A stretch of DNA of 64,000 nucleotides from Aeromonas veronii bv. veronii (GTDB taxonomy: Bacteria; Pseudomonadota; Gammaproteobacteria; Enterobacterales; Aeromonadaceae), in contig NZ_CDDK01000018.1 in the NCBI RefSeq assembly GCF_000820225.1, positions 1 to 64,000 on the forward strand. Reading direction: 5' to 3'. The position numbers were made by a program, and so were the translations under genes. Shown piece after piece: positions 46,531-54,908 of this stretch. The notes under the pieces were generated by a model. It was not told the DNA's origin. It was given only the letters and a program-made list of their open reading frames with translations, and searched no databases. Each line of letters opens with the position of its first letter. Positions within the stretch are counted from its first letter, which is position 1.

Positions 46531-48720
46531 TTAACGGCGACGTCGCCAGGCCAGTGGCAACAGGGCCAGCAGGCCGAATCCCAGTGCACCGCCGCCTGAG
46601 GAGGAGTCCGGTTTGGTGGCATCGCTCTCCAGTCTCAGGTCGACGATGATGGGATCATGGTCGGAGGCACTGAAGGGGTTGTCAGACTTGAGCAGGGAGC
46701 CGGTGTACTGGCTGCCGTATTCGAACAGGGAGCTCTCGAAGGAGTTGATGTGCCAGTCGGCGACACCTGCCACCTTGCTGGCCAGCGCCGGGTTGGCGAG
46801 GGCGTAGTCCAGGGTGCCCAGCTCCCCGTCGTAGCTGTAGGAGATGGCTTTCTCCTTGTTGAATTTGACGTTGAGATCGATCAGGCCGTAGCTGCGAGTC
46901 ACTTCGCGACCGAGCTGTTCATAGGAGTGATCACCGATAAAGGTGTGAGAGGCCGATACGATCTTCCGCTCGCTGGTGGCCGGGTTGTAGTCGGTCAGAA
47001 CCCGGATCGGATCTTCCTTGGCGTAGGAGTTGAAGTCGCCCACCAGCAGCACCTGGCCCGGCAGTTTGCTGACCGCCTCACCCAGCACCTTGGCGGCAGA
47101 GACCCGGAACTCGGTGCACTTGCCCTGCAGGTCGGCCGGTTCTGTCTTGCCATCGCCATTTTCGTAGCAGCCTGACCCTTTGGATTTGAGGTGGTTGACC
47201 ACCAGCGTCAGCGGCTCCTTGCTCTTGGCGAGGGTGAAGGTCTGAACCAGAGAATCGCGCTGACCAGCTGTCTTGGCTACACCACCAGTGGTGTAGCGCT
47301 GCTCCGGCAGCTTGATGACGCTGGCATCTCCGCTGGGGGTGAGCAGAGCAGGACGGTAGAGCATCGCCACCATGATGGCATCTCCGCCGAAGAACTTGCC
47401 ATCGGTAAGGGCAGTGACCGGCAGACGCACATAGGCGTAGTGTTTGCTCGCATCCTTCTGCTGTTCGTTGAGGCGGGTCACCAGATTGTGGAGGGCCGAG
47501 TTATCCTCGAAGCCGTTGTTCTCCATCTCCATCAGGCCGAGCAGATCGGCATCCATTGCGGTGATGGCATTGATGATCTTGGTGCGCTGTTTCTCGAACT
47601 CGGGCTGGCTCTTGGCACCCCGGTTGCAACCTTTGGCGTTGTCGGCATCCGCCTGATCCTTGCACAGGATATTGAGTGCGCCGCCGATGCTGGAGTGGCT
47701 GGTGAAGTAGTTGAGCACGTTGAAGCTGCCGATCCGCAGATCGCTGCCAGCGAGGCGAGCCGGCGCGTCTTGACGATCCTCTTCAGGGTTGCGCAGCAGG
47801 GCGCCGGCAGTCAGGGTGACATCGCTCGGTACCACCAGGCGGAACGCATCCTTGTTGTATACGAGCACCCCCTCCAGCCCGGTTAGTTGATCACCGATGC
47901 GCAGATATCCCTGATCGGCATCCCAGCTCGGGAACCAGGGCAGTACGCCATCCGGCGCTTTGTAATCAGACTCGACTACCAGACGGTTGCTGCCATTTTT
48001 GGTGGCTAGTGCGACAGCGTCCGCACTGTTGGCAACATGAAGTTGGGTCGGTTTGATCAGCGGGGTTTTGTGGGCCAACTCTACGTTGTTGCGATAGACC
48101 TTGTAGTCAAAGCCATAGTTGCGGGTCAGGTGCAGGTCACTGCTGCTGTCGAGACGTACCCGCATCCCTTCGTGGCGATTGAGCGCTTGCGCAAGCGTCT
48201 CCCCTTCATTGACCTGCAATACGCTGGTCGGCACATTCAGCCCTTGTGCGGTGACTTGCAAGTGGGCTTTTTTGGTGGCCTTGTCGACTAACGGGGTCAG
48301 CTGGGTGCCGCCGTAAAATTCTTGCACCTGTGCTTCCAGACAGACTTTGCTCCCCGGTTTGACGTCTTTATATTTGGTCGCGAAGTCCTTGTCGTTCAGA
48401 TAGACAAAGATGCCATCAGAGGTGGCCGGATTGCCATCGCCCACCGGGTCGGTCAGATAGAACCCCTTGGTCAGGCTTTGGCCCAGCGTCGTCACGATAC
48501 CGCGAACGTTGAAGGTGCCCGTGCTGATTTTACCGGTCACATTGCCGTTCTTGTCGGTCACGGTCTGGGTGGCCAGCGCGCTGGCGGAGCCTGTGCCCTG
48601 AATGGTCGGGATGGGGGTGAGTTGAGCCGGATCGGACGGGCAGACAAATGCCGCATGGGCGCCTGAGGATGCAAGTGCCAGCCCCACGGCCAGCGACAGC
48701 AGGGTACGAGTACCTTTCAT
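46531..48720 (-). CDS. ExeM/NucH-family extracellular nuclease with GlyGly-CTERM
   Basis: Secreted nuclease of 729 residues. Signal peptide (cleavage near AHAA-FV); an OB-fold-like region (about 60-200: FNVRGIVTTLG, GIFVYLNDKDF); then an endonuclease/exonuclease/phosphatase domain (DLRIGSFNVLNYF, LLGLMEMENNGFEDNS, VLLVGDFNSYAKEDPI, SASDHDPIIVDL). The C terminus SSGGGALGFGLLALLPLAWRRRR is a GlyGly-CTERM sorting signal: Gly/Ser stretch, hydrophobic segment, Arg cluster. Rhombosortase cleaves such tails on proteins exported by type II secretion. In relatives the enzyme degrades extracellular DNA. The ATG at 48720 has AAGGAAC upstream. Confidence 0.93.
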   Translation of the reverse strand: MKGTRTLLSLAVGLALASSGAHAAFVCPSDPAQLTPIPTIQGTGSASALATQTVTDKNGNVTGKISTGTFNVRGIVTTLGQSLTKGFYLTDPVGDGNPATSDGIFVYLNDKDFATKYKDVKPGSKVCLEAQVQEFYGGTQLTPLVDKATKKAHLQVTAQGLNVPTSVLQVNEGETLAQALNRHEGMRVRLDSSSDLHLTRNYGFDYKVYRNNVELAHKTPLIKPTQLHVANSADAVALATKNGSNRLVVESDYKAPDGVLPWFPSWDADQGYLRIGDQLTGLEGVLVYNKDAFRLVVPSDVTLTAGALLRNPEEDRQDAPARLAGSDLRIGSFNVLNYFTSHSSIGGALNILCKDQADADNAKGCNRGAKSQPEFEKQRTKIINAITAMDADLLGLMEMENNGFEDNSALHNLVTRLNEQQKDASKHYAYVRLPVTALTDGKFFGGDAIMVAMLYRPALLTPSGDASVIKLPEQRYTTGGVAKTAGQRDSLVQTFTLAKSKEPLTLVVNHLKSKGSGCYENGDGKTEPADLQGKCTEFRVSAAKVLGEAVSKLPGQVLLVGDFNSYAKEDPIRVLTDYNPATSERKIVSASHTFIGDHSYEQLGREVTRSYGLIDLNVKFNKEKAISYSYDGELGTLDYALANPALASKVAGVADWHINSFESSLFEYGSQYTGSLLKSDNPFSASDHDPIIVDLRLESDATKPDSSSGGGALGFGLLALLPLAWRRRR

Positions 48721-48965
48721 AGGTGTTCCTTTTTTATTTTTGCCAGTGATTCCATAGCCTTGGCTCGTTGACCAAGGGCGCGCATTGTCACATTTCTGGC
48801 ATGTCATACCAGTGAGCCAACGCACATTAAATGAATCTGGGAAGGTGCGGGAAAGCGTTTTTATGATCCCAGTAACGATATGATTTTTTTGATAATTCAA
48901 TCAATTTTAACCCTGAGATCATGACGCTTTCGTGGCAGGGGATAATTCTCTTTGAGAATAAAGAT

Positions 48966-48994
48966 TGAGGGGATCTTGTCGCCTTCCTATACTG
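48966..48994 (+). promoter_or_regulatory. Promoter of the third chitinase unit
   Basis: TTGAGG and TATACT with an exact 17-base spacer. Transcription should start near 49001, inside the loop of a hairpin (GGGTTC/GAACCC, 48995-49016) that overlaps the 5' strand of the aptamer's closing stem. Confidence 0.7.
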
Positions 48995-49013
48995 GGTTCG
49001 TTCCTCACGGAAC

Positions 49014-49099
49014 CCAGGTAAAGGGCAAACCGGCAGTGATGTCGGGGCGCAATGCTTCCGGTCTCGATCGTGGATCCAGATAGCGGGGTTTCCCTGGGT
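49014..49099 (+). promoter_or_regulatory. c-di-GMP-I (GEMM) riboswitch 3, variant core
   Basis: Closing stem CCCAGG (49014-49019) with CCTGGG (49094-49099), then AGGGCAAACC, a short stem, GGGGCGCAATGC, CCGGTCT and AGCGGGG. The joining core differs from the two other copies (GGGACGCAAAGC) at two positions. A T5 run follows 15 bases after the aptamer (49110-49114), so termination may be involved. It precedes the third GH18 chitinase by about 110 bases. Confidence 0.88.
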
Positions 49100-49212
49100 G
49101 AGGGGTGGTTTTTGTGGCAGGTCCATTGCCCGTTGTCTGCGCCCATCATGCAGGTTGCGATTGTTCTTTGCCTTGGTTACCAATGCCAAGACAAAACAAG
49201 GAAGATAACAAT

Positions 49213-52200
49213 ATGCAACAGCTCTTCAGACCCAGCAGGCTTGCCATGCTGGTCGCCCTTGCGGCTGCGCCCGCCTGGGCTCAGGCCGCTTATCCCGCCT
49301 ATAAATCCGGTACTGCCTACAAGGCTGGCGATATCGTCAGCAACGTCGGTGCCCTCTACGAGTGCAAAGAATTTCCCTATTCAGGCTGGTGCGGGGCATC
49401 CCCCTATCACTATGAGCCGGGTGTCGGTGTGGTCTGGGCAGATGCCTGGAAGCCCTATGGTGGCGAGGTGCCCCCTCCGGCGCTCGGCGTAGCCGTCAGC
49501 TCACCGGCTACCGGTTCCAGTTTTAATGAAGGAGCAAGCGTGGCGCTGGCGGTGACCTTGAGCGGCCCGGTAACGGCCTTGGCCCGGGTGGAATATCTTG
49601 TCGACGGCAAGCTGGTCGCCACGGCGAGCGCCTCGCCCTGGAGTGCCAGCTGGAGCGCCGCCGGAGTGGGGGCCCATACCCTCAAGGCACGGGCGCTGGA
49701 TAAAGATGGCAAGGTGCTGAGCGAGGCGGATTCGAGCTTCAACGTCGCCGCCGTGGTCGCGCCAGAGGCGCCCAAGGCGAGCATCAGCAGCCCGGCCAAT
49801 GGCGCCAAGGTGACGCTGGGTCGCAGTGTGGCGGTGAGCGGTAACGTCACCGATGCCAACAACGATGTGGCCAAAGTCGAGCTCTATGTCGACGGCAAGA
49901 AGGTGGGCGAAGATACCACTGCCCCCTGGCAGGTGAACTGGACACCGGATGCCAAAGGGAGTGCCGCCCTCAAGCTGGTGGCCACAGACAAGACCAATCT
50001 GAGCGGTGAGTCGGCGGCGGTGACCGTCAATGTCGAGGAGGCCGCGCTGCCGCCCACCGGTGGTAACCTCTCTTGTGACATTCGCCAGGTCTATCGCCCG
50101 GATGGCTACGAGTGCATGGGGGATGACCATGCCCGCCGTGTCATCGGCTACTTCACCTCCTGGCGCACCGGAAAGAACGGCCTGCCCGCCTATCTGGTGA
50201 GCGATATTCCATGGAACAAGATCACCCACATCAACTACGCCTTCGCGGCGGTGGATGAGCAGAGCCACACCATCAAGGTGGACGATGCAGCCACCAAGAT
50301 GACCTGGGATGGCGTGCCGGGTGCCGAGATGGATCCTGAATTTGCCTACAAGGGCCACTTCAACCTGCTGTCGAAGTACAAGAAGCAGTATCCGGACGTG
50401 AAGACCCTGATCTCGGTCGGGGGCTGGGCCGATACGCGCGGTTTCTACACTGCCACTACCAAGGGTGACTGCTCGGTCAATACTGCCGGTATCAACACCC
50501 TGGCTGACTCGGCGGTGAGCTTTATCCGCCAGTACGGTTTTGACGGGGTCGATATCGACTACGAATACCCCACCTCAATGAAGGATGCGGGCAACCCCAA
50601 CGACTTCCCGCTCTCCAACCAGTGCCGGGCCAAGCTGTTTGCCAATTACGAGGTGCTGATGAAGACCTTGCGGGCGCGGCTCGACAACGCCGGTAACGAA
50701 GATGGCCGCAAGTATATGCTGACCATCGCCTCACCGGCTTCTGCCTATCTGCTGCGCGGGATGGAGAACTTCCAGGTCACCCAGTACCTCGACTACGTCA
50801 ACCTGATGACCTATGACTTCCACGGCGCCTGGAACCACTTTGTCGGTCACAACGCGGCCCTGTTCGACAACAATGCCGACCCCGAGCTCTCCCACTGGGG
50901 CGTCTATACCCAGACCCAGTTTGGCGGTATCGGTTACCTCAACGCCGCCTGGTCTGCTCACTACTTCCGCGGTGCGCTGGTGGCTGGCAAGATCAACGTT
51001 GGCGTGCCCTATTACACCCGCGGTTGGCAGGGGGTGAGCGGTGGCAGTCATGGGTTGGGTGGCAAGGCAGCCCTGCCGAGTCAGAACGAGTGCCAGCCGG
51101 GCACAGGTGGCAGCACCATTCCGTGCGGCAACGGGGCGGTCGGCATCGACAACATCTGGCATGATCTCGACAAGAACGGCAAAGAGATCGGCGGTGGCGC
51201 CGTGCCCATGTGGCATGCCAAGAACCTGGAGAATGCGGCCAGCCTCGGCATCACGACTCTGCCCAGCTACGGCACGGCCTGGGGTCTGGATCCCAACAAT
51301 CCGGCTCACGTGATACAGGGCAAGTATGTGCGTTACTACGATGACAAGGCCCACGCCCCCTGGCTGTGGAACGAAGAGAAGAAGGTGTTCCTCTCAACCG
51401 AAGATGAAGAGTCCATGGGCCACAAGCTCGACTACATCATCAAGCGCGGTCTGGGTGGCGTGATGTTCTGGGAGATGGCGGGTGACTACGCCTTCGATCC
51501 GGCCAAGAACGAGTACGGCATAGGCAGCACCCTGACCACCCTGGCTTACGAGAAGTTTGCCAAGGCAACTCCGTACAATACCAAGCAAAACGATCTGGCC
51601 GCGCCGAGCGCCCAGCTCGACATCCAGGTCAGCCTCTCCGGCTTCAAGGAAGGGGACTCCAACTACCCGATCAACCCGAAACTCAAGCTGGTCAACAAGT
51701 CGACCCAGACCATTCCAGGCGGCGCGCGCATCGAGTTTCTGGTGCCCACGTCCACCTCTGACACCATCACGGATCAGAGTGGCATGGGGCTGAAAGTGGT
51801 GGAGAGCGGTGGCAACGACAATTCGGAAGGCATTGCCAACGAGAAGGACTTCCACAAGGTCGCCATGAACCTGCCGGGTTGGCAGACTCTGGCGCCGGGG
51901 GCCGAGATTGAAGTCGCCATGACTTACTACCTGCCCGCCGCTGGCGTGCCGAGCGGTATGCGCATCATCAGCGGCAGCCAGACCATTGGTCTCAAGGCCG
52001 AGTTCCCGACCCTGCCGGAGGCCGTGCTGGGCTCGGGTGGCGGCGAGAATCCGGGTACCAGCTGCAGCAGCCAGAACGTCAATCCGGCGGCCTACAAGGC
52101 CTATCCGAGCTGGCCGCAGGGGGATCATGCCAATGGCGGCGATCGCATCACCCATAACAAGGTAGTGTGGCAGGCGAACTGGTGGACCAGCAGCGAGCCC

Positions 52201-52242
52201 AAGGCAACCGATGGCAGCTGGAAGTCTGTCTGTAGCTATTGA
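49213..52242 (+). CDS. Large secreted GH18 chitinase (third)
   Basis: Extracellular chitinase of 1009 residues, not collinear with the other two. Order: signal peptide (cleavage near AQAA-YP); an N-terminal chitin-binding module (YPAYKSGTAYKAGDIVSNVG); two Ig-like domains (about 95-185 and 190-280, each with YLVDGKLVA or LYVDGKKVG and a W-W pattern); a GH18 barrel (about 310-780) with DGVDIDYE (catalytic Glu451); a beta-rich accessory domain (about 790-940); and a C-terminal CBM5/12-like module (YPSWPQGDHANGGDRITHNK). AAGGAAG precedes the ATG. It is preceded by riboswitch 3 and followed by its own terminator. GH18 branch resembles the chitodextrinase/ChiC group. Confidence 0.95.
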   Translation: MQQLFRPSRLAMLVALAAAPAWAQAAYPAYKSGTAYKAGDIVSNVGALYECKEFPYSGWCGASPYHYEPGVGVVWADAWKPYGGEVPPPALGVAVSSPATGSSFNEGASVALAVTLSGPVTALARVEYLVDGKLVATASASPWSASWSAAGVGAHTLKARALDKDGKVLSEADSSFNVAAVVAPEAPKASISSPANGAKVTLGRSVAVSGNVTDANNDVAKVELYVDGKKVGEDTTAPWQVNWTPDAKGSAALKLVATDKTNLSGESAAVTVNVEEAALPPTGGNLSCDIRQVYRPDGYECMGDDHARRVIGYFTSWRTGKNGLPAYLVSDIPWNKITHINYAFAAVDEQSHTIKVDDAATKMTWDGVPGAEMDPEFAYKGHFNLLSKYKKQYPDVKTLISVGGWADTRGFYTATTKGDCSVNTAGINTLADSAVSFIRQYGFDGVDIDYEYPTSMKDAGNPNDFPLSNQCRAKLFANYEVLMKTLRARLDNAGNEDGRKYMLTIASPASAYLLRGMENFQVTQYLDYVNLMTYDFHGAWNHFVGHNAALFDNNADPELSHWGVYTQTQFGGIGYLNAAWSAHYFRGALVAGKINVGVPYYTRGWQGVSGGSHGLGGKAALPSQNECQPGTGGSTIPCGNGAVGIDNIWHDLDKNGKEIGGGAVPMWHAKNLENAASLGITTLPSYGTAWGLDPNNPAHVIQGKYVRYYDDKAHAPWLWNEEKKVFLSTEDEESMGHKLDYIIKRGLGGVMFWEMAGDYAFDPAKNEYGIGSTLTTLAYEKFAKATPYNTKQNDLAAPSAQLDIQVSLSGFKEGDSNYPINPKLKLVNKSTQTIPGGARIEFLVPTSTSDTITDQSGMGLKVVESGGNDNSEGIANEKDFHKVAMNLPGWQTLAPGAEIEVAMTYYLPAAGVPSGMRIISGSQTIGLKAEFPTLPEAVLGSGGGENPGTSCSSQNVNPAAYKAYPSWPQGDHANGGDRITHNKVVWQANWWTSSEPKATDGSWKSVCSY

Positions 52243-52260
52243 TTTTAAAATCAATGAGAT

Positions 52261-52288
52261 AAGTGAGGCTTCGGCCTCACTTTTTTTG
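52261..52288 (+). terminator. Terminator of the third chitinase gene
   Basis: AAGTGAGGC, a TTCG loop and GCCTCACTTTTTTT, 18 bases after the stop codon. Confidence 0.92.
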
Positions 52289-52381
52289 TCTGGTTGGTCG
52301 CTCTGGTTGAAAATGCGCCTGCCTTTCCTGGCGGGCAGCCTCTATAATAGAGTCGATTAATAATCAGATGGATATCAGCGT

Positions 52382-53326
52382 ATGGCGAGTATATTGGATT
52401 CCGTTGATCAACGAACTCAACTGGTGGGGGAAAACCGCCTCGAGTTGTTGATGTTTCGTCTCGGCACCCGTCAGATGTTCGCCATCAACGTCTTCAAGGT
52501 ACGGGAAGTGGTCAAGTTGCCCCATCTGAGCAAGATGCCGGGCTCCCATCACAATATCAGTGGGGTGGCCAATATCCGCGGTACCTCGATCCCGGTGATC
52601 AACCTGCGCAGCGCCATCGGTATGCGCCCCATGCCCATCGACAGTGAATCCAACCTCATCATCACCGAGTACAACCGCACCATTCAGGGCTTTCTGGTGG
52701 GGCAGGTGGCCAACATCGTCAACATGACCTGGAAGGACATACTGCCACCGCCGCGCTCCGCCGGGCGCGCCAACTACCTCACTGCCATCACCCGCATTCC
52801 CGAAGATGGAGTGGATCAGATCGTCGAGATCATCGATGTGGAGAAGGTGCTGGCGGAGATCATCACCTATGACATCCGCATCTCCGAGGAGGTGCTGGAC
52901 CGGGAGATCCTGCCCGAGATGCATGGCCGCAAAGTGCTGATCGTCGATGACTCCAGCACCGCCCGCAATCTGGTGCGCGAGACCCTGGGCCAGCTTGGGC
53001 TTGAGGTGATCGAGTGTCAGGATGGTTTGCAGGCGCTGACCCTGCTCAAGGGGTGGTGCGATGCTGGCAAGAAGGTGACCGACGAGATCCTGCTGATGAT
53101 CACCGATGCCGAAATGCCGGAGATGGACGGCTACCGCCTGACCCACGAGGTGCGCAGCGATCCGCGCATGTCTGACCTCTTTATCACCCTCAACACCTCC
53201 CTGAGCGGCAACTTCAACGAAGCCATGGTCAAGAAGGTGGGGTGCGACCGCTTTATCTCCAAATTCCAGCCCGACTTGCTGGTGGGGGTGGCCCAGGAGC
53301 GGCTGCGTCAGGTGCTGGAAAGCTGA
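52382..53326 (+). CDS. cheV: Chemotaxis coupling protein CheV (second paralogue)
   Basis: CheW-REC protein of 314 residues. The CheW-like part (about 15-165) contains FAINVFKVREVVKLP and GVANIRGTSIPVINLR. The receiver part has KVLIVDDSSTARNLV and LLMITDAEMPEMDGYRL with the phosphoacceptor aspartate. It shares architecture with the protein encoded at 6803-7702, but the sequences are clearly different, so they are old paralogues. It lies directly downstream of the third chitinase; co-regulation cannot be read from the sequence, because a strong terminator separates them. Chitin-degrading bacteria often link chemotaxis with chitin sensing. Confidence 0.92.
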   Translation: MASILDSVDQRTQLVGENRLELLMFRLGTRQMFAINVFKVREVVKLPHLSKMPGSHHNISGVANIRGTSIPVINLRSAIGMRPMPIDSESNLIITEYNRTIQGFLVGQVANIVNMTWKDILPPPRSAGRANYLTAITRIPEDGVDQIVEIIDVEKVLAEIITYDIRISEEVLDREILPEMHGRKVLIVDDSSTARNLVRETLGQLGLEVIECQDGLQALTLLKGWCDAGKKVTDEILLMITDAEMPEMDGYRLTHEVRSDPRMSDLFITLNTSLSGNFNEAMVKKVGCDRFISKFQPDLLVGVAQERLRQVLES

Positions 53327-53351
53327 GAAGTTGCCTGCCGGTTATGCTAAA

Positions 53352-53393
53352 TCAATAACAACACATCCCGCTTCGGCGGGATGTGTTGTTATT
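53352..53393. terminator. Long hairpin after the second cheV
   Basis: AATAACAACACATCCCGC, TTCG and GCGGGATGTGTTGTTATT form an 18-bp perfect stem, 25 bases after the stop codon. It could terminate in both directions, although the T content lies inside the stem. Confidence 0.7.
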
Positions 53394-53503
53394 GGGTATT
53401 GGCGATGGATTGGTTGAATCAAGGTGCCACGCAGAGATCGTCGACCATTCAAAGCATCCGATTTTGGCGGGATATTTTGTTATGGGATATTGGTGATAGA
53501 CGG
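53375..53503. repeat. Imperfect 38-bp direct repeats
   Basis: 53375-53413 and 53466-53503 both begin GGCGGGAT, continue with TTTGTTAT or TTGTTATT, and end GGTATTGG or GATATTGG plus a GATGG/GATAG tail. They are about 80 percent alike by eye. The first starts in the 3' arm of the long hairpin; the second has no matching 5' arm. Confidence 0.65.
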
Positions 53504-53508
53504 CGGGC

Positions 53509-54120
53509 TTATTGGCTGAGCAGCGGCTCCATAAAGCGGGCGACTTTATCGCGGATTTGTGGCTGGGCCGCCGGGGTGGGATGAATACCATCGTTCATCA
53601 TAAGTTCAGGGCGCAGCGCAATATCATCCATAAAGAAGGGCAGCAGCGGCAGATCGTTAGCCTGGGCCAACTCGGGAAAGATCTGTTCGAACTGGCGCAG
53701 ATAGCGGGCACCGTAGTTGCGGGGCAGCTGGATTTGGGTCAACACCACACGGGTCTGCTGCTCCTTGGCGAGCGCGATCATGCTGGCCAGATTCTGGCGG
53801 GTAATGGTCGGTGCGAAGCCGCGCAGGCCATCGTTGCCCCCCAGTTCGATCAGCAGCCAGTCCGGCTTGTGCTCCTTCAGCAGAGCGGGCAGACGGGCCA
53901 GCGCCCCTTGGGTCGTTTCACCGCTGATGCTGGCATTGAGCAGGGTGTGTTTGCCCCCCTCCTCCTGCCATTTCTGGTTGAGCAGGGCGGGCCAGCTCTG
54001 CTCAACCTGCATCTGATAGCCGGCGCTCAGGCTGTCTCCCAGCACCAACAGGGTCTGGGCCTGAGCCGATGAAAGCAGGCTGCCAAGGCCAACGAACAAG
54101 GCAAACAGAATACGCACCAT
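53509..54120 (-). CDS. tesA: Periplasmic thioesterase I / lysophospholipase TesA
   Basis: SGNH-type hydrolase of 203 residues with a signal peptide (MVRILFALFVGLGSLLSSAQ). The catalytic Ser30 is in VLGDSLSAGY (block I), with block III GGNDGLRG and block V DGIHPTPAAQ providing the other residues. TesA cleaves acyl-CoA, lysophospholipids and some esters in the periplasm. The ATG at 54120 has GGGAG upstream. It is divergent from ybbA, the arrangement also seen in E. coli. Confidence 0.95.
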   Translation of the reverse strand: MVRILFALFVGLGSLLSSAQAQTLLVLGDSLSAGYQMQVEQSWPALLNQKWQEEGGKHTLLNASISGETTQGALARLPALLKEHKPDWLLIELGGNDGLRGFAPTITRQNLASMIALAKEQQTRVVLTQIQLPRNYGARYLRQFEQIFPELAQANDLPLLPFFMDDIALRPELMMNDGIHPTPAAQPQIRDKVARFMEPLLSQ

Positions 54121-54176
54121 CAATTCAACTCCCGCTATGGATTGTCATCAAGGGATTGGAACAAAGGATACAGAGC

Positions 54177-54872
54177 ATGAGTTCAACCCCCATTATTGTC
54201 GTCAAGGGCCTCGGCAAATCGGTTCGCCTCGGCCAGGAAAGCCTCACCATCCTTGAAGGGATCGATCTGCAAGTCAATAGCGGCGAGACGGTGGCACTGG
54301 TCGGCGCCTCCGGCTCCGGCAAGTCCACCCTGCTGGGGCTGCTGGCCGGGCTCGATCTGCCGAGTCAGGGAGACATCGAGATCCTCGGCAAATCTCTCGG
54401 TGAGCTGGATGAGGAGGGGCGGGCCCGATTGCGCGCCGAACAGATCGGCTTTGTGTTCCAGTCGTTCCTGCTGCTCCCGACCATGACGGCGCTCGAGAAT
54501 GTGATGCTGCCCGCCGAGCTGCGCGGGGAGCGGGATTGCGAACCAAGGGCCCGCGAGCTGTTGGCGGCAGTCGGGCTTGGCGAGCGGTTGCACCATCTGC
54601 CGCCACGGCTCTCCGGCGGTGAGCAGCAGCGGGTGGCCATTGCTCGCGCCTTTATGACCCGTCCCAGCCTGCTGTTGGCGGACGAGCCGACCGGCAACCT
54701 CGACAGCAAGACCGGCGAGAAGGTGATCGAGCTGCTGTTTGAACTCAATCGCAAGCACGGCACCACGCTAGTGGTGGTAACCCATGACCATCAGCTGGCC
54801 GAACGCTGTCAGCGGCAAGTGGTCATGACGGCGGGTCGGCTGGAGCGCGAGGTGGCCCATGATGTGGTGTAA
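54177..54872 (+). CDS. ybbA: ABC transporter ATP-binding protein YbbA
   Basis: LolD-like ATPase of 231 residues: Walker A GASGSGKST, Q-loop in FVFQSFLLLPTMTALENVML, signature LSGGEQQRVAIARA, Walker B LLLADEPTGNLD and switch histidine VVTHDHQLA. It pairs with the FtsX-type permease gene that follows 27-36 bases later. The YbbA-YbbP system is a MacB/Lol-type mechanotransmission transporter of uncertain substrate, conserved beside tesA. Confidence 0.93.
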   Translation: MSSTPIIVVKGLGKSVRLGQESLTILEGIDLQVNSGETVALVGASGSGKSTLLGLLAGLDLPSQGDIEILGKSLGELDEEGRARLRAEQIGFVFQSFLLLPTMTALENVMLPAELRGERDCEPRARELLAAVGLGERLHHLPPRLSGGEQQRVAIARAFMTRPSLLLADEPTGNLDSKTGEKVIELLFELNRKHGTTLVVVTHDHQLAERCQRQVVMTAGRLEREVAHDVV

Positions 54873-54908
54873 CGGGGTGAGCTGCGGGTCAGGCGGGAGA
54901 TGCAAGGG

